Part shown: one piece after another, positions 51,256 to 60,347 of the stretch | How the letters are laid out: each line of letters opens with the position of its first letter | How positions within the stretch are numbered: position 1 is the stretch's first letter | NCBI RefSeq assembly: GCF_019396345.1 | Contig: NZ_JAHKRM010000014.1 | Location: 62,001-126,000, forward strand | DNA length: 64,000 bases | Reading direction: 5' to 3' | Source of the DNA: Nonomuraea guangzhouensis | GTDB lineage: Bacteria > Actinomycetota > Actinomycetes > Streptosporangiales > Streptosporangiaceae | The notes under the pieces: generated by a model | Databases searched by the model: none | What the model was told of the DNA's origin: nothing | Seen by the model: the letters and a program-made list of their open reading frames with translations, nothing else | Translations under genes and position numbers: made by a program

Positions 51256-52311
51256 GTGGACGGGGCGACCCAGGAGACGGCGTCAGGGCGGCGCCCGCGC
51301 AGGCGGCCGTCCATGGCTGATGTCGCCGCGATGGCCGGGGTCTCCAGCCAGACGGTCTCCCGGGTGGCCAACAACCGCAGCAACGTCGAGGAAGAGACCC
51401 GTCAGCGGGTCCTGTCGGCCATGCGCGTCCTCGGCTACCGGCCCAACACGGCCGCGCGCGCCCTGGTCACCGGGCAGTTCCGCACCTTGGGCCTGATCAG
51501 CTTCGGGCTCGGCAACTTCGGCAACGCCCGTACCGTCGACGCCATCACCAGGGTGGCACAGCGGGCCGGCTACACCGTGAACATGATCGCCATCGAGTCG
51601 CAGACCGAGCGGGCCGTGCACGAGGCGTTCGACCAGCTCACGCTGCAGGCGGTCGACGGCATCGTGCTCATCGAGGCGCAGATCCTCGACACACCGGCGC
51701 TCCGGCTGCCGCCCGGCGTGCCGGTCGTGATGGCCGACGGCGACGCCAGCCACCGCCATGCCATGGTCGACACCGACCAGGCACTCGGCGCCAAGCTCAT
51801 CACCCGTCACCTGCTCGGCCTCGGCCACGAAACGGTCTGGCACGTCGCCGGGCCCGAGGACTCCTACGCCGCGCGGCGCCGGGCCGAGGCCTGGCACACG
51901 ACGCTCAAGGAGGCGAAGGCCGCGGTTCCCCAGGTCCTGTTCGGCGACTGGAGCGCGGCCAGCGGATACGCGGCGGGCCGCGTCCTGGCCGAGCGGCCCG
52001 GCGTGACGGCCGTCTTCGCCGCCAACGACCAGATGGCACTCGGGGTGATGCGCGCGATGATCAAGGCGGGACGGCGCATCCCCGAGGACGTCAGCATCGC
52101 CGGCTTCGACGACATCGACGAGGCGGAGTACCTCTCCCCGCCGCTCACCACCGTCCGCCAGGACTTCGACGTGGTGGCGGAGCGGATCGTCTCGCTCATG
52201 ATCGGCCAGATCGAGACCGGGACGGCCCCTTCCGCCACTTCTTTCATCACCCCTGAGCTGATCGTCAGGGAGAGCACCGGCGCGCCGCCGCCGAAGTCAC
52301 CAACACCATGA
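51256..52311 (+). CDS. LacI-family transcriptional regulator of the GH42/ABC locus
   Basis: A 351-residue regulator. The LacI HTH (about residues 20-65) has MADVAAMAGVSSQTVSRVANNRSNVEEETRQRVLSAMRVLGYRPN, with the hinge helix NTAARALVTG. The sugar-binding domain extends to FDDIDEAEYLSPPLTTVRQD. GTG 51256 is chosen by GAGG six bases upstream; GTG 51250 and ATG 51205 are alternatives, the latter only two bases after the operator. Its operators are very probably the two TGTTTACGTAAACA palindromes. It precedes the GH42 gene by 46 bases on the same strand. Confidence 0.93.
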   Translation: MDGATQETASGRRPRRRPSMADVAAMAGVSSQTVSRVANNRSNVEEETRQRVLSAMRVLGYRPNTAARALVTGQFRTLGLISFGLGNFGNARTVDAITRVAQRAGYTVNMIAIESQTERAVHEAFDQLTLQAVDGIVLIEAQILDTPALRLPPGVPVVMADGDASHRHAMVDTDQALGAKLITRHLLGLGHETVWHVAGPEDSYAARRRAEAWHTTLKEAKAAVPQVLFGDWSAASGYAAGRVLAERPGVTAVFAANDQMALGVMRAMIKAGRRIPEDVSIAGFDDIDEAEYLSPPLTTVRQDFDVVAERIVSLMIGQIETGTAPSATSFITPELIVRESTGAPPPKSPTP

Positions 52312-52357
52312 GAAGGGAGGAGCGGCGCCCTCGCCAGCCGAGGCCGCCGCGCCGACA

Positions 52358-54478
52358 ATGAACGCCGAACCTCGCGATGTCATGCCGGTCTCCGGGACCG
52401 CCGGCGCCCCGTCCCCGGGCGACCGGTTCTGGCGCCGGCTCGGCGGCGTGGCCTTCGGCGGTGACTACAACCCGGAGCAGTGGCCGGCCGAGACCAGGGC
52501 GGAAGACCTGCGGCTCATGGCCGAAGCCCGGGTGAACCTCGTGACCGTCGGGGTGTTCGCCTGGGCCCGGGTGGAGCCCGCGCGCGGAGCGTACGACTTC
52601 TCGTTCTTCGACCAGGTCCTCGATGACCTGCACGCGCACGGCATCACCGCCGACCTCGCCACCATGACGGCGTCGCCGCCGCCGTGGCTGGTCCACGAGC
52701 ACCCGGAGATCCTGCCGGTCACCGCGGACGGGACCGTACTGGGACCCGGCGGGCGGCAGCACTTCTGCCCGTCCAGCCCGGTCTACCGCGAACGGGCCGC
52801 GCTGCTGGTGGAACGGCTGGCCACGCACTACCGCGACCATCCGGCCCTCGGGCTGTGGCACGTCGGCAACGAGTACGGCTGCCACATCGCGGCCTGCTAC
52901 TGCGAGGTGTCGGCGGACGACTTCCGCCGCTGGCTCCGGGAGCGGTACGCGGACGACGTCGAGGCGTTGAACGACGCCTGGTCGACGGACTTCTGGTCGC
53001 AGCGCTACGCCTCCTTCGACCACATCCGGCCGCCCCGCGTGGCTCCCACGTACCCCAACCCGGCCCAGCAGCTCGACTACACGCGCTTCAGCAACGAGGC
53101 GCTGCGCGACTGCTACGACCTGGAGGCCGGCATCCTGCGGCGGGTCACTCCCGAGGTGCCCGTCACCACGAACTTCCTCGGTGGCCTGAAAGCCGTGGAC
53201 GTCTTCGACTGGGCGCCGAGGCTGGACATCGCGGCGGTCGACTCCTACCCCGACCCCCAGGACGAGCAGCCGTATCTGGCCCCCGGCCTGGTGTACGACA
53301 CGATGCGCGGCGCCAAGGGCGGGGATCCCTGGATCCTGATGGAGCAGGCGCCGAGCGCGGTGAACTGGCGGTCCAGGAACCCGATCAAGCAGCCCGGCCA
53401 GATGCGGCTGTGGAGCTGGCAGGCGGTCGCGCACGGCGCCGACGCGATCCTGTACTTCCAGTGGCGGCAGTCACGAGGCGGCGCGGAGAAGTTCCACTCG
53501 GGCATGGTGCCGCACGCGGGGCCCGACAGCAGGGTCTTCCGCGAGGTCGCGGCGCTCGGCAGGGAACTCGCCTCGGTGCCCGACCTGGCCGGCACGCGGG
53601 TGCGTAACCAGGTGGCGATCCTGCTCGACTGGAACAGCTGGTGGGCCCTGGAGCTCGACTCCCATCCCTCGGACGGCGTACGCCAGCAGGACCGTCTGCT
53701 GGACCACTACGGCCCGCTGTTCGACCTCGGGGTTGGCGTGGACGTGGTGCCGCCCTCGGCCGATCTGACCGGCTACGCCCTTGTCGTCGTACCGAACCTG
53801 TATCTCCTGTCGAGCGAGGACGCGCGGCGCGTCTCGGCGTACGTCTCCGGAGGCGGCGCGCTGGTCGTCTCCTTCTTCAGTGGGATCGTGGACGAGCACG
53901 ACCGGGTCCACCTGGGCGGCTATCCCGCGCCGCTGCGCGAGGTGCTCGGGGTGCGGGTGGAGGAGTTCTGCCCGGCGTCGGAGCACGAGAGGTTCCCCGT
54001 CCGTGGCCGCGGGGCGCTTTCGGACCTCGAAGGAGTCGCCGACCTTTGGCGAGAGGACCTGCGACTCGTCGGTGCCGAGGCCGAGGTCGCCTTCGACGCC
54101 CACGACTGGGCCGGCCGTCCGGCCGTGACCAGGCACGAGTTCGGCCAGGGTACGGCCCGCTACCTCTCGACCCGCCTCGACCCGGCCGGCATGCGGGCGG
54201 TCCTCGGCCTCGCGCTCGCCGAGGCGGGGGTGACCCCCGTCGTCGAGAGCCTGCCGTCCGGGACCCAGGCGAGCCTCCGCACCGGACCCGGCCGCCGCTT
54301 CCTGATCCTGCTGAACCACACCGGCGACAAGCACGACATCACCCTCACCGGCGAGTGGGCAGACGCCCTCGACCCGTCGGGCGAGACCGTCCGCACGGCC
54401 ACACTGCCCCCCTTCGGCGTCTCGGTGCTCCGCGCCTATGAGCCTGATGAGGCGAGGGTTGGGAAGGTCACCTCGTGA
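52358..54478 (+). CDS. GH42 beta-galactosidase
   Basis: A 706-residue cytoplasmic glycoside hydrolase family 42 enzyme. The TIM barrel (about 30-410) starts GGDYNPEQWPAETRAEDLRLMAEARVN. The acid/base is Glu172 in WHVGNEYGCH and the nucleophile Glu329 in ILMEQAPSAVNW. The metal-type Cys cluster segment AACYC is present near 180. A trimerisation domain (about 410-620) and a small beta domain finish the protein. It hydrolyses beta-galactosides after import by the linked ABC system. The ATG has no close ribosome binding site, suggesting read-through coupling from the LacI gene. Its 3' end overlaps the convergent small secreted protein gene by 11 bases. Confidence 0.95.
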   Translation: MNAEPRDVMPVSGTAGAPSPGDRFWRRLGGVAFGGDYNPEQWPAETRAEDLRLMAEARVNLVTVGVFAWARVEPARGAYDFSFFDQVLDDLHAHGITADLATMTASPPPWLVHEHPEILPVTADGTVLGPGGRQHFCPSSPVYRERAALLVERLATHYRDHPALGLWHVGNEYGCHIAACYCEVSADDFRRWLRERYADDVEALNDAWSTDFWSQRYASFDHIRPPRVAPTYPNPAQQLDYTRFSNEALRDCYDLEAGILRRVTPEVPVTTNFLGGLKAVDVFDWAPRLDIAAVDSYPDPQDEQPYLAPGLVYDTMRGAKGGDPWILMEQAPSAVNWRSRNPIKQPGQMRLWSWQAVAHGADAILYFQWRQSRGGAEKFHSGMVPHAGPDSRVFREVAALGRELASVPDLAGTRVRNQVAILLDWNSWWALELDSHPSDGVRQQDRLLDHYGPLFDLGVGVDVVPPSADLTGYALVVVPNLYLLSSEDARRVSAYVSGGGALVVSFFSGIVDEHDRVHLGGYPAPLREVLGVRVEEFCPASEHERFPVRGRGALSDLEGVADLWREDLRLVGAEAEVAFDAHDWAGRPAVTRHEFGQGTARYLSTRLDPAGMRAVLGLALAEAGVTPVVESLPSGTQASLRTGPGRRFLILLNHTGDKHDITLTGEWADALDPSGETVRTATLPPFGVSVLRAYEPDEARVGKVTS

Positions 54479-54857
54479 TGGTCACGCAGGGCAGACCGAG
54501 GGTTCGGTAATTGTTGCCGCCCAGGTGCTGGTATCCCTGGGCGCAGAGCTTCGAGCCGACGGGGAAATTCCGGTTGGGGAAGGTGTAGCCGATGTAGGTG
54601 CGGATGCCGCTGAAGCTCTCGACCTGTGTGTTCACCGCCCAGCCGGTGGCGGAGTTCCAGACCCGCCCATGCACTGTCATGTTGGCGCTGACCATGATCT
54701 GGACTTCGACATTGCGGTGAAACGTGCCGGAGTCGTAGGTCTTGATGCAGGTGCTGGCGTTGCACCACCTGCCCGCCGCAGCCGCGGGCGGGCTCGCGAC
54801 GGCCAGCGCACTGGCCGTCATGGCCACGCCGAGCAGTGCAAGAAGGGCCTTCCGCAT
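54468..54857 (-). CDS. Small secreted Cys-containing protein
   Basis: A 129-residue exported protein. Signal peptide about 1-28 (MRKALLALLGVAMTASALA...PPAAAA) is followed by a compact domain of about 100 residues. It contains four cysteines (WCNASTCIK, KLCAQGY, LPCVTIT), likely two disulfides, and an aromatic/Gly-rich beta pattern (TVHGRVWNSATGWAV, RTYIGYTFPNRNFPVG). I recognise no family; a small extracellular beta-sandwich or inhibitor-like protein is plausible. It overlaps the GH42 gene tail by 11 bases. Confidence 0.75.
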   Translation of the reverse strand: MRKALLALLGVAMTASALAVASPPAAAAGRWCNASTCIKTYDSGTFHRNVEVQIMVSANMTVHGRVWNSATGWAVNTQVESFSGIRTYIGYTFPNRNFPVGSKLCAQGYQHLGGNNYRTLGLPCVTITR

Positions 54858-55034
54858 AAAATTTCTCCTGATTTCGTGGTTGAGGAAGTCGAGCGGGAAA
54901 CAAGCCGTCCCAGGCGTATGTCATCCGCGCTCGTAAGATCCTGGGCCCTTGAGTGGCGCCTGGCCAGGTAATTGAGCGGACATTGGCCGGACATCTGTTC
55001 AGGGAAGCCACGTCTCAAAGCCGCTCAGACGCGG

Positions 55035-55069
55035 ACGCCGCCCGTCCCGGAACCCGGGACGGGCGGCGT
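55035..55069. terminator. Strong 16-bp terminator hairpin
   Basis: ACGCCGCCCGTCCCGG / CCGGGACGGGCGGCGT with an AAC loop, the strongest stem in the window. It lies about 50 bases after the BTRD1-like gene (reverse strand) and upstream of the small secreted protein gene. No U-run. Confidence 0.85.
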
Positions 55070-55121
55070 GTGCACTCCTGCGGCAACGGCGGCGGACGGA
55101 TCGCCCGACGACCACTGGCTC

Positions 55122-55982
55122 TTAGCTCTTGCTCCAGATCGCCGCGAAGAGGTCGCCGTCGGTGTCCAGAATCGTGGGCCGGTATCCCAGAACCTTCAAC
55201 TCGGTGTTCTTGAGCTTGTACGTCACGCGGGACAGCTGCAGGTACTCCTTCAGGCCGGTCGAGCTGCCCTTGCTCCACACGGTGGTGTAGAGCTTGCCAG
55301 GCTCGACGGCCATGAGAACGGGACGCAGGCCCTGCTTCGCCTGCGCCAGGAGCTCCTTGCCGCGCTGGTCCACGGTCTGGCCGATGCTGACCTTGACGGC
55401 TCCCGTGGCGGCCCCGGCGACCCAGACGGCCGCGTAGAGCGGCTTCTCCGCCGTGCCGTACACGTCCAGCGAGGCGATGCTGAGACCGGCGGCGGTGAGC
55501 TGGGCGTCGACGGTCGTGAAGGTGTCCTTGGTCATGTCGATCTTGGACTGGACCTTGTCGGTGGTCTTCTCGAAGACCGCCGCGAAGATGGCACCGGCAC
55601 CCGAGCCGGTACCGCTGATCAGGGTGGGCTGGAAGCCTGCCTTGAGCTGCTCGGTGGTGCGCTTCGACAGGTCGGTGGCCGACAGGCCCTGCAGAACGGT
55701 CACCTTGCGGGCGGCGTCCTTGACCCATACGGAGGCGTACTGCGGGTTGGCGGCGTTGGTCACGCTCAGGGCCGACGGAACGTAGCCCGCATTCAGTAGT
55801 TGCTTGACGCGCTGCTGCTGGGCGGTGGCACTGAGTCCCTGGAGGGAGAGCCACTCCAGCGGCAGCTTCTGGACGTTCTTGGTGGATTGTTCGGCGTTCG
55901 CGGGGGACGCGACAGTCAGCAGGGGAGCAGTGACCACCGCCAGAGCCGTGGCAAGTGCGGCGATCTTCGAGGTGCTCCTCAT
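55122..55982 (-). CDS. Secreted five-repeat protein (BTRD1-like)
   Basis: A 286-residue exported protein. Signal peptide about 1-31 ends ASPANA. Five repeats of about 48 residues follow, each with a helix, a G(Y/F/L)xP turn and a closing strand (YASVWVK, FAAVFEK, YAAVWVA, YTTVWSK, FAAIWSK). The pattern resembles bacterial tandem repeat domain 1, also found in the N-terminal part of polyglycine hydrolase-type proteins; no catalytic domain is attached here. AGGAG five bases before the ATG at 55982 selects this start over 56030. Function unknown, perhaps adhesive or protein-binding. Confidence 0.8.
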   Translation of the reverse strand: MRSTSKIAALATALAVVTAPLLTVASPANAEQSTKNVQKLPLEWLSLQGLSATAQQQRVKQLLNAGYVPSALSVTNAANPQYASVWVKDAARKVTVLQGLSATDLSKRTTEQLKAGFQPTLISGTGSGAGAIFAAVFEKTTDKVQSKIDMTKDTFTTVDAQLTAAGLSIASLDVYGTAEKPLYAAVWVAGAATGAVKVSIGQTVDQRGKELLAQAKQGLRPVLMAVEPGKLYTTVWSKGSSTGLKEYLQLSRVTYKLKNTELKVLGYRPTILDTDGDLFAAIWSKS

Positions 55983-56159
55983 GATTCTCCTAGGTAAAGG
56001 TTGTCCCAATTTCGAACAAGACGCGACCATAACAGAGAATGAGGCAGAGTTGACTAACCGTCACCATGATCGCTACAACTTCGTGTCAAGAACCTCGCAA
56101 TTCGGGCTTTTCGCCCCCCGCGCGGACGCGCGTGAACACGACGGCCTGTAAGCACCGGT

Positions 56160-56195
56160 CGCGCCGACGCGGCAATCTGGGCCCTCGTCGGCGCG
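56160..56195. other. GC-rich hairpin upstream of histidine kinase gene
   Basis: CGCGCCGACG / CGTCGGCGCG, 10-bp arms with a 16-base loop, ending 34 bases before the kinase start. It may structure the 5' leader. The rest of the 247-base gap (55983-56229) is the promoter of the BTRD1-like gene, including an A/T-rich stretch; no gene seen. Confidence 0.5.
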
Positions 56196-56229
56196 GCGCC
56201 CGGTCCGGCGAGACCGCTAGGCTCGCCCG

Positions 56230-57384
56230 ATGGTCGATCTCCGTCGGGCCCAGGACGTGTGGCGGCGGTGTGACGTCACGGTACGGGACTTTCCGTTCGC
56301 GCTGCTGCTGACCGTCGTGTCACTCCTGCCGGGGTTCCAAGGCAACGGGACGCAGATCGGCAACCTGCCGACTCGTCCCTACGACGCACTGGCCATCGTG
56401 GTGATCGCTCTCGAGTGCCTCCCGCTCACCGTGCGCCGGAGGTGGCCGGCCGCCGGTCTCGTCCTGGTGGTGTGCGGGTTCACCCTCGACCAGTTCCTGG
56501 CCTATCACGCGTTGGCGGGCACCGCGCTGCCCATCGCACTCATCAGTGCGGGTGCCCATATGGAACGCCACCGGCGCGTCATCGTGATCGCCCTGTCCGC
56601 CGCGTACCTGCCGCTGATGCTCGCGCTCGACCGGCTCGGCTCGACCGAGAGGCCGGCCGATATCGCGCTGTTCTACCTGGCGCTGGTGCTTGCGTGGGGC
56701 ATCGGGACCTGGCTGCGTTCCACCCGGGCCGCCGAGGCCGAACGCCGCCGCCACGTCGCCGAGGCCACCCGCGCCGCCGAACGTACCCGTATCGCCCGCG
56801 AACTCCACGACGTCGTCACCCACCACGTGACGGCGATGGTCGTACAGGCCGAGGCGGCCCGCTACCTGACCGCCGCGCCCGATCGCCTCGACCAGACCCT
56901 GAGCGCGGTCACCGACAGCGGCCGGCGGGCCATCACCGACCTGCGGCACCTGCTCGACCTGCTCAACCCCGGCCACGACACTGAGGTCGGCACGCCGTCC
57001 GTCGGCGAACTGCACACCCTTGTGGAGCAGACCCGCCAGGCCGGGCAGCCGGTGGAGTTCACCCAGGAAGGCGAGCCGGCGCGGTCAGCCGGCAGCGCCG
57101 AGTTCGTCGCCTATCGAGTCGTGCAGGAAGCCCTGACCAACGCCCTCAAATACGCCCACGGCAGCCGCACCCTGGTCCGCGTGCGCTACAGCGAGAAGGA
57201 GATCACCACGGAGGTCAGCACCGATGATTCCGGCTCGCGGGCCGGCTCGCCCGGCGGGAGCGGGCGGGGCCTGGCCGGGCTCCGCGACCGGGTCGACGCC
57301 CTGGGCGGCGACTTCAGCGCGGACCGGCAGGCGGGCGGCGGCTTCGTCGTGCGGGCCCGCATCCCCGCGGGCAGCCCGTCGTGA
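56230..57384 (+). CDS. Orphan sensor histidine kinase (HisKA_3)
   Basis: A 384-residue kinase. Four to five helices lie in the first 165 residues, then an alpha-helical linker. The phospho-acceptor block is RTRIARELHDVVTHHVTAMVVQ with His193. The N box is VVQEALTNALKYA; the G1 box STDDSGSRAGSPGGSGRG has an Asp-Asp but a lengthened glycine loop. No response regulator gene follows, and the neighbouring sulfatase gene converges, so its partner is elsewhere. No ribosome binding site is obvious before the ATG. Confidence 0.9.
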   Translation: MVDLRRAQDVWRRCDVTVRDFPFALLLTVVSLLPGFQGNGTQIGNLPTRPYDALAIVVIALECLPLTVRRRWPAAGLVLVVCGFTLDQFLAYHALAGTALPIALISAGAHMERHRRVIVIALSAAYLPLMLALDRLGSTERPADIALFYLALVLAWGIGTWLRSTRAAEAERRRHVAEATRAAERTRIARELHDVVTHHVTAMVVQAEAARYLTAAPDRLDQTLSAVTDSGRRAITDLRHLLDLLNPGHDTEVGTPSVGELHTLVEQTRQAGQPVEFTQEGEPARSAGSAEFVAYRVVQEALTNALKYAHGSRTLVRVRYSEKEITTEVSTDDSGSRAGSPGGSGRGLAGLRDRVDALGGDFSADRQAGGGFVVRARIPAGSPS

Positions 57385-57430
57385 ATGCCGGTGGTGACGA
57401 ACCTCGGTCCTCTCGGACCCCTCGTGGAGG

Positions 57431-58873
57431 CTAGTGCCAGTTGTGTGGTGCGCGTTTGAGGGTATAGGCCGCCTCCGGCAGGTCGTCCCGGACGCGGATC
57501 ATCCAGCGGGCCAGGTCGGTGGTGAGGGCGGCGCGGATCTCGGCGAGCCCGGGATCGTCGTACCGGTTGTCCAGTTCCGCGGGGTCGGCGTCCAGGTCGT
57601 AGAGTTCGCCGGTGCCGCGCTCGTCCAGGAGCAGCTTCCACTGTCCGCGCCGGAGCATCACCGTCGTGCCGGACTGGGTGACGGTGTTGAGCTCGTCGAA
57701 GGTGCGGCCTTCGTACGGGAAGTGCAACGGGGGACGCTCGTCGACGTCGTAGGACAGCCCGCCGAACCCGCGTTCGCCGTACCCGCTGGCGAACTCCCCG
57801 GCCGGATACGGCGCCCCGGTGAGCATGGGCCACAGGCTGCGGCCCTGGACGCCGACCGGGATCTCGACGCCGAGCGCGTCGCAGATCGTCGGGAACAGGT
57901 CGGCGAGCGAGACGAAGTCGGTGCCGTTGATCATCGGCCGCACGCCTGGTCCGGCCACGGCGAACGGGATGCGCATCAGGCTCTCGGACATGCCCGCGCC
58001 CTTGCGTTGCAGGCCGTAGTCGCCGGCGTAGTCACCGTGGTCGGCGACGAAGAACACCAGCGTGTCCCGTTCGCCCAAGTGCGTGAAGAAGCGGCGTAGT
58101 TGGTCGTCGATGAGCCGGAGCATCCCGCAGTAGTTGGCGCGGTATCGCCGCCACTCGGCGTCGTAGCCGGGCCGTTTCTCCTCGATCAGCTCGCGCAGCC
58201 AGGTGTACGTGCCGCCCTTGCGCTCGGCGCCCTCGGGCCCGACCAGCCGCTCGGGCACCTCGTCCGGGGAGAAGAGGCTGAAGTACGGCTCCGGGACCTG
58301 GTAGGGGTTGTGCGGTTCGGGGAACGACAGCCAGGTGAAGAACGGCCGGTCGGCAGGCGTCCGGTCGATCGCGCTGATCGCGCCGTCGACGATCCGGTAC
58401 GGAAACTGGCACTCCAGCGGAAACGGCGTCGGCTCATGGCTGACCGAGTGGTCGAGCGCGCTGAGCCACTGCTCGAACGATGCCTGCTCAGGCGTCCCGG
58501 CCGGGCCGCGATTGTGCCAGTACGGTGCGGCGAACGTGTCGAAGTCGGCGGGCTGCCGGTAGAAATGCGTCTTGCCCGCCAGGTGCAGCGCGTAGCCGGC
58601 GTCACGCAACACGTCCACCAGGTCGGCGCCGCGCAGCACGTGCTCCGCGGCGCTGTTCTGCCGGACCCGGTGCGCGGACGGATACCGTGCGGTGAGCAGG
58701 CTGACCCGGGCGGGCACGCAGGCCGGCGACGTGGTGTATGCCCGCTCGAACTGGGCGCCGGTGCTCATCAGCCCGTCGAGGAAGGGCATGGTGTCCAGGG
58801 GGAAGCCGCTCGCGGCCGTCCAGCCGGCTCGCTGCTGATCGGTCATGATCAGCACGATGTTCGGTCGGTTCAC
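57431..58873 (-). CDS. Type I sulfatase (sulfatase-like hydrolase)
   Basis: A 480-residue alkaline-phosphatase-superfamily enzyme starting VNRPNIVLIMTDQQRAGW, with the metal-binding Asp12. The formylglycine motif is CVPARVSLLTARYPSAHR with Cys52 (C-x-P-x-R). Further active-site blocks are LAGKTHFY, FPEPHNPY and FVADHGDYAGDYGL. No signal peptide is seen. GTG start with GGAG nine bases upstream. It follows a short Tat-signal gene by 14 bases and is divergent from LacI copy 2, which probably controls it. With the GH2 gene it suggests use of a sulfated glycan; the exact substrate is unknown. Confidence 0.92.
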   Translation of the reverse strand: MNRPNIVLIMTDQQRAGWTAASGFPLDTMPFLDGLMSTGAQFERAYTTSPACVPARVSLLTARYPSAHRVRQNSAAEHVLRGADLVDVLRDAGYALHLAGKTHFYRQPADFDTFAAPYWHNRGPAGTPEQASFEQWLSALDHSVSHEPTPFPLECQFPYRIVDGAISAIDRTPADRPFFTWLSFPEPHNPYQVPEPYFSLFSPDEVPERLVGPEGAERKGGTYTWLRELIEEKRPGYDAEWRRYRANYCGMLRLIDDQLRRFFTHLGERDTLVFFVADHGDYAGDYGLQRKGAGMSESLMRIPFAVAGPGVRPMINGTDFVSLADLFPTICDALGVEIPVGVQGRSLWPMLTGAPYPAGEFASGYGERGFGGLSYDVDERPPLHFPYEGRTFDELNTVTQSGTTVMLRRGQWKLLLDERGTGELYDLDADPAELDNRYDDPGLAEIRAALTTDLARWMIRVRDDLPEAAYTLKRAPHNWH

Positions 58874-58887
58874 AGGTGAGGTCTCCG

Positions 58888-59079
58888 CTAGCGCTTCGCG
58901 TACATCGGCTTGAGGTAGTCCGCCCGCGGCTTCCAGTTCGGGAAGGCGTAGTCGTCCAGGCTGACCTGCGCGCCCTTGCTCTTGGCCGCCGCGATCGACA
59001 ACCAGAGGCCGGCACCGGCACCACCGCCTCCATCGCAAGCCGCCGCGGCGAGGAATCCCCGCCGAGTCATCGCGTTCAT
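58888..59079 (-). CDS. Short Tat-signal protein, possibly truncated
   Basis: A 63-residue product. Its start, MNAMTRRGFLAAAACDGGGG, has the twin arginine and a lipobox-like Ala-Ala-Ala-Cys, so it may be exported and lipidated. Only about 40 residues follow, ending VSLDDYAFPNWKPRADYLKPMYAKR. AGG lies before the ATG. It is too short to be a binding protein and may be a remnant of a larger exported gene, or a genuine small envelope protein co-expressed with the sulfatase 14 bases downstream. Confidence 0.6.
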   Translation of the reverse strand: MNAMTRRGFLAAAACDGGGGAGAGLWLSIAAAKSKGAQVSLDDYAFPNWKPRADYLKPMYAKR

Positions 59080-59126
59080 GGTCCTGCCTTCCACCCCCGC
59101 GGCCGTGAAGGTCTCGTGAAGCAATG

Positions 59127-59174
59127 TTGCCGCGTGGCAAATTCATTCTTGCCACGCGGCATGCCGCGCGGCAA
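59127..59174. promoter_or_regulatory. Three TTGCC-GGCAA operator-like dyads
   Basis: TTGCCGCGTGGCAA (59127-59140), TTGCCACGCGGCAT (59149-59162) and TGCCGCGCGGCA (59162-59173, perfect dyad). The first two are inverted copies of each other. They fill the divergent promoter between the sulfatase unit and LacI copy 2, the expected binding place of that repressor. Confidence 0.75.
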
Positions 59175-59208
59175 GACTCTACTCAGCAACCAAGGAGGGT
59201 GAACGACC

Positions 59209-60246
59209 GTGGTGACGCAACGTGACGTGGCGCGGCGGGCGGGAGTCTCGGTGCGGACCGTCTCCAACGTCGTGAACAACTTCGCCTACGTGGCCGAGGA
59301 GACCCGAGCCCAGGTGCAACAGGCCCTGGACGAGCTCGACTACCGGCCCAACATCGCGGCGCGCAGCCTGAACCGGGGGCGGTCCAACCTGCTGGCCCTC
59401 GTCCTGCCGCTGGACGTGCCGTACTTCACCGAACTGGCCGCTCACGTGGTGGACCGGGCCGAGGAGCGCGGATACACGGTGCTCATCGACCGCACCGAGG
59501 GCGCGGCGGAACGCGAGCGGCAGATCGTCATGCGGCGGGACCGGTCGGCCCTCTTCGACGGGTTCATCTTCAGCCCGCTCGGTCTGACCGAGGACGAGCT
59601 GCGTAACTGGGCGGGCAACTGCCCGACGGTGATGCTGGGCGAGATGCGGGTGGACGGCGTGGACCACGTCGCGATCGACGACACCGCCGCCGCCAAGGCC
59701 GCCACTGAGCATCTGATCTCGCTGGGCCGGACCCGGATCGCCGCCATCGGCGTTCCCCACGTACCGAAGAAGTCGTCCAGTCGGCCCGCGAGGCAGACCG
59801 CGGCGCATCGATCGGCGGGATACGAGGAGGCGCTGACCGAGGCGGGCCTGCCCATCCTGCCCGACCTCGCCGTACCGGTGCGGCGCTACCAGCGCCAGGA
59901 CGGTCGGCTCGCGATGGAGCGCCTGCTCGATCTGGCCGAGCCGCCGGACGCGGTGTTCTGCTACAACGACCTGCTCGCGCTCGGAGCGATGCGGGCGGTG
60001 CTGGCCCGAGGGCTACGGGTGCCGCAGGACGTGGCGATCGTCGGGTTCGACGGCATCGACGAGGGGCGGTTCGCCACTCCGCCGCTGACCACGATCGTGC
60101 CCGACAAGGAGCGGATCGCCGAGCTCGCCGTGACCCGGCTGCTGGAGCGGGTCGAGGGTGACAAGAGCCCGGCCGTCCAGCTTGAGGCGCCGTGGCGGCT
60201 GATGGTCGACGAGAGCACCACGGGTGTCGCCGGAGCTGGCGGATGA
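59209..60246 (+). CDS. LacI-family transcriptional regulator of the sulfatase/GH2 locus
   Basis: A 345-residue regulator starting directly with the HTH: VTQRDVARRAGVSVRTVSNVVNNFAYVAEETRAQVQQALDELDYRPN, with hinge NIAARSLNRG. The sugar-binding domain (about 60-335) ends in FDGIDEGRFATPPLTTIVPDK. AAGGAGG precedes two consecutive GTG codons; the first is used. It is divergent from the sulfatase unit across 129 bases and 101 bases upstream of the GH2 gene on its own strand, so it likely represses both. Confidence 0.93.
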   Translation: MVTQRDVARRAGVSVRTVSNVVNNFAYVAEETRAQVQQALDELDYRPNIAARSLNRGRSNLLALVLPLDVPYFTELAAHVVDRAEERGYTVLIDRTEGAAERERQIVMRRDRSALFDGFIFSPLGLTEDELRNWAGNCPTVMLGEMRVDGVDHVAIDDTAAAKAATEHLISLGRTRIAAIGVPHVPKKSSSRPARQTAAHRSAGYEEALTEAGLPILPDLAVPVRRYQRQDGRLAMERLLDLAEPPDAVFCYNDLLALGAMRAVLARGLRVPQDVAIVGFDGIDEGRFATPPLTTIVPDKERIAELAVTRLLERVEGDKSPAVQLEAPWRLMVDESTTGVAGAGG

Positions 60247-60347
60247 CGGTCGCGATCCCCTCCGCCCGTTCCCGCACCACTCTGTACATCTGGTTGTCCC
60301 TGACCGTGCCGTCAAGTCCTGAAATTTCCTGAGAAAGCGAGTGTTTT

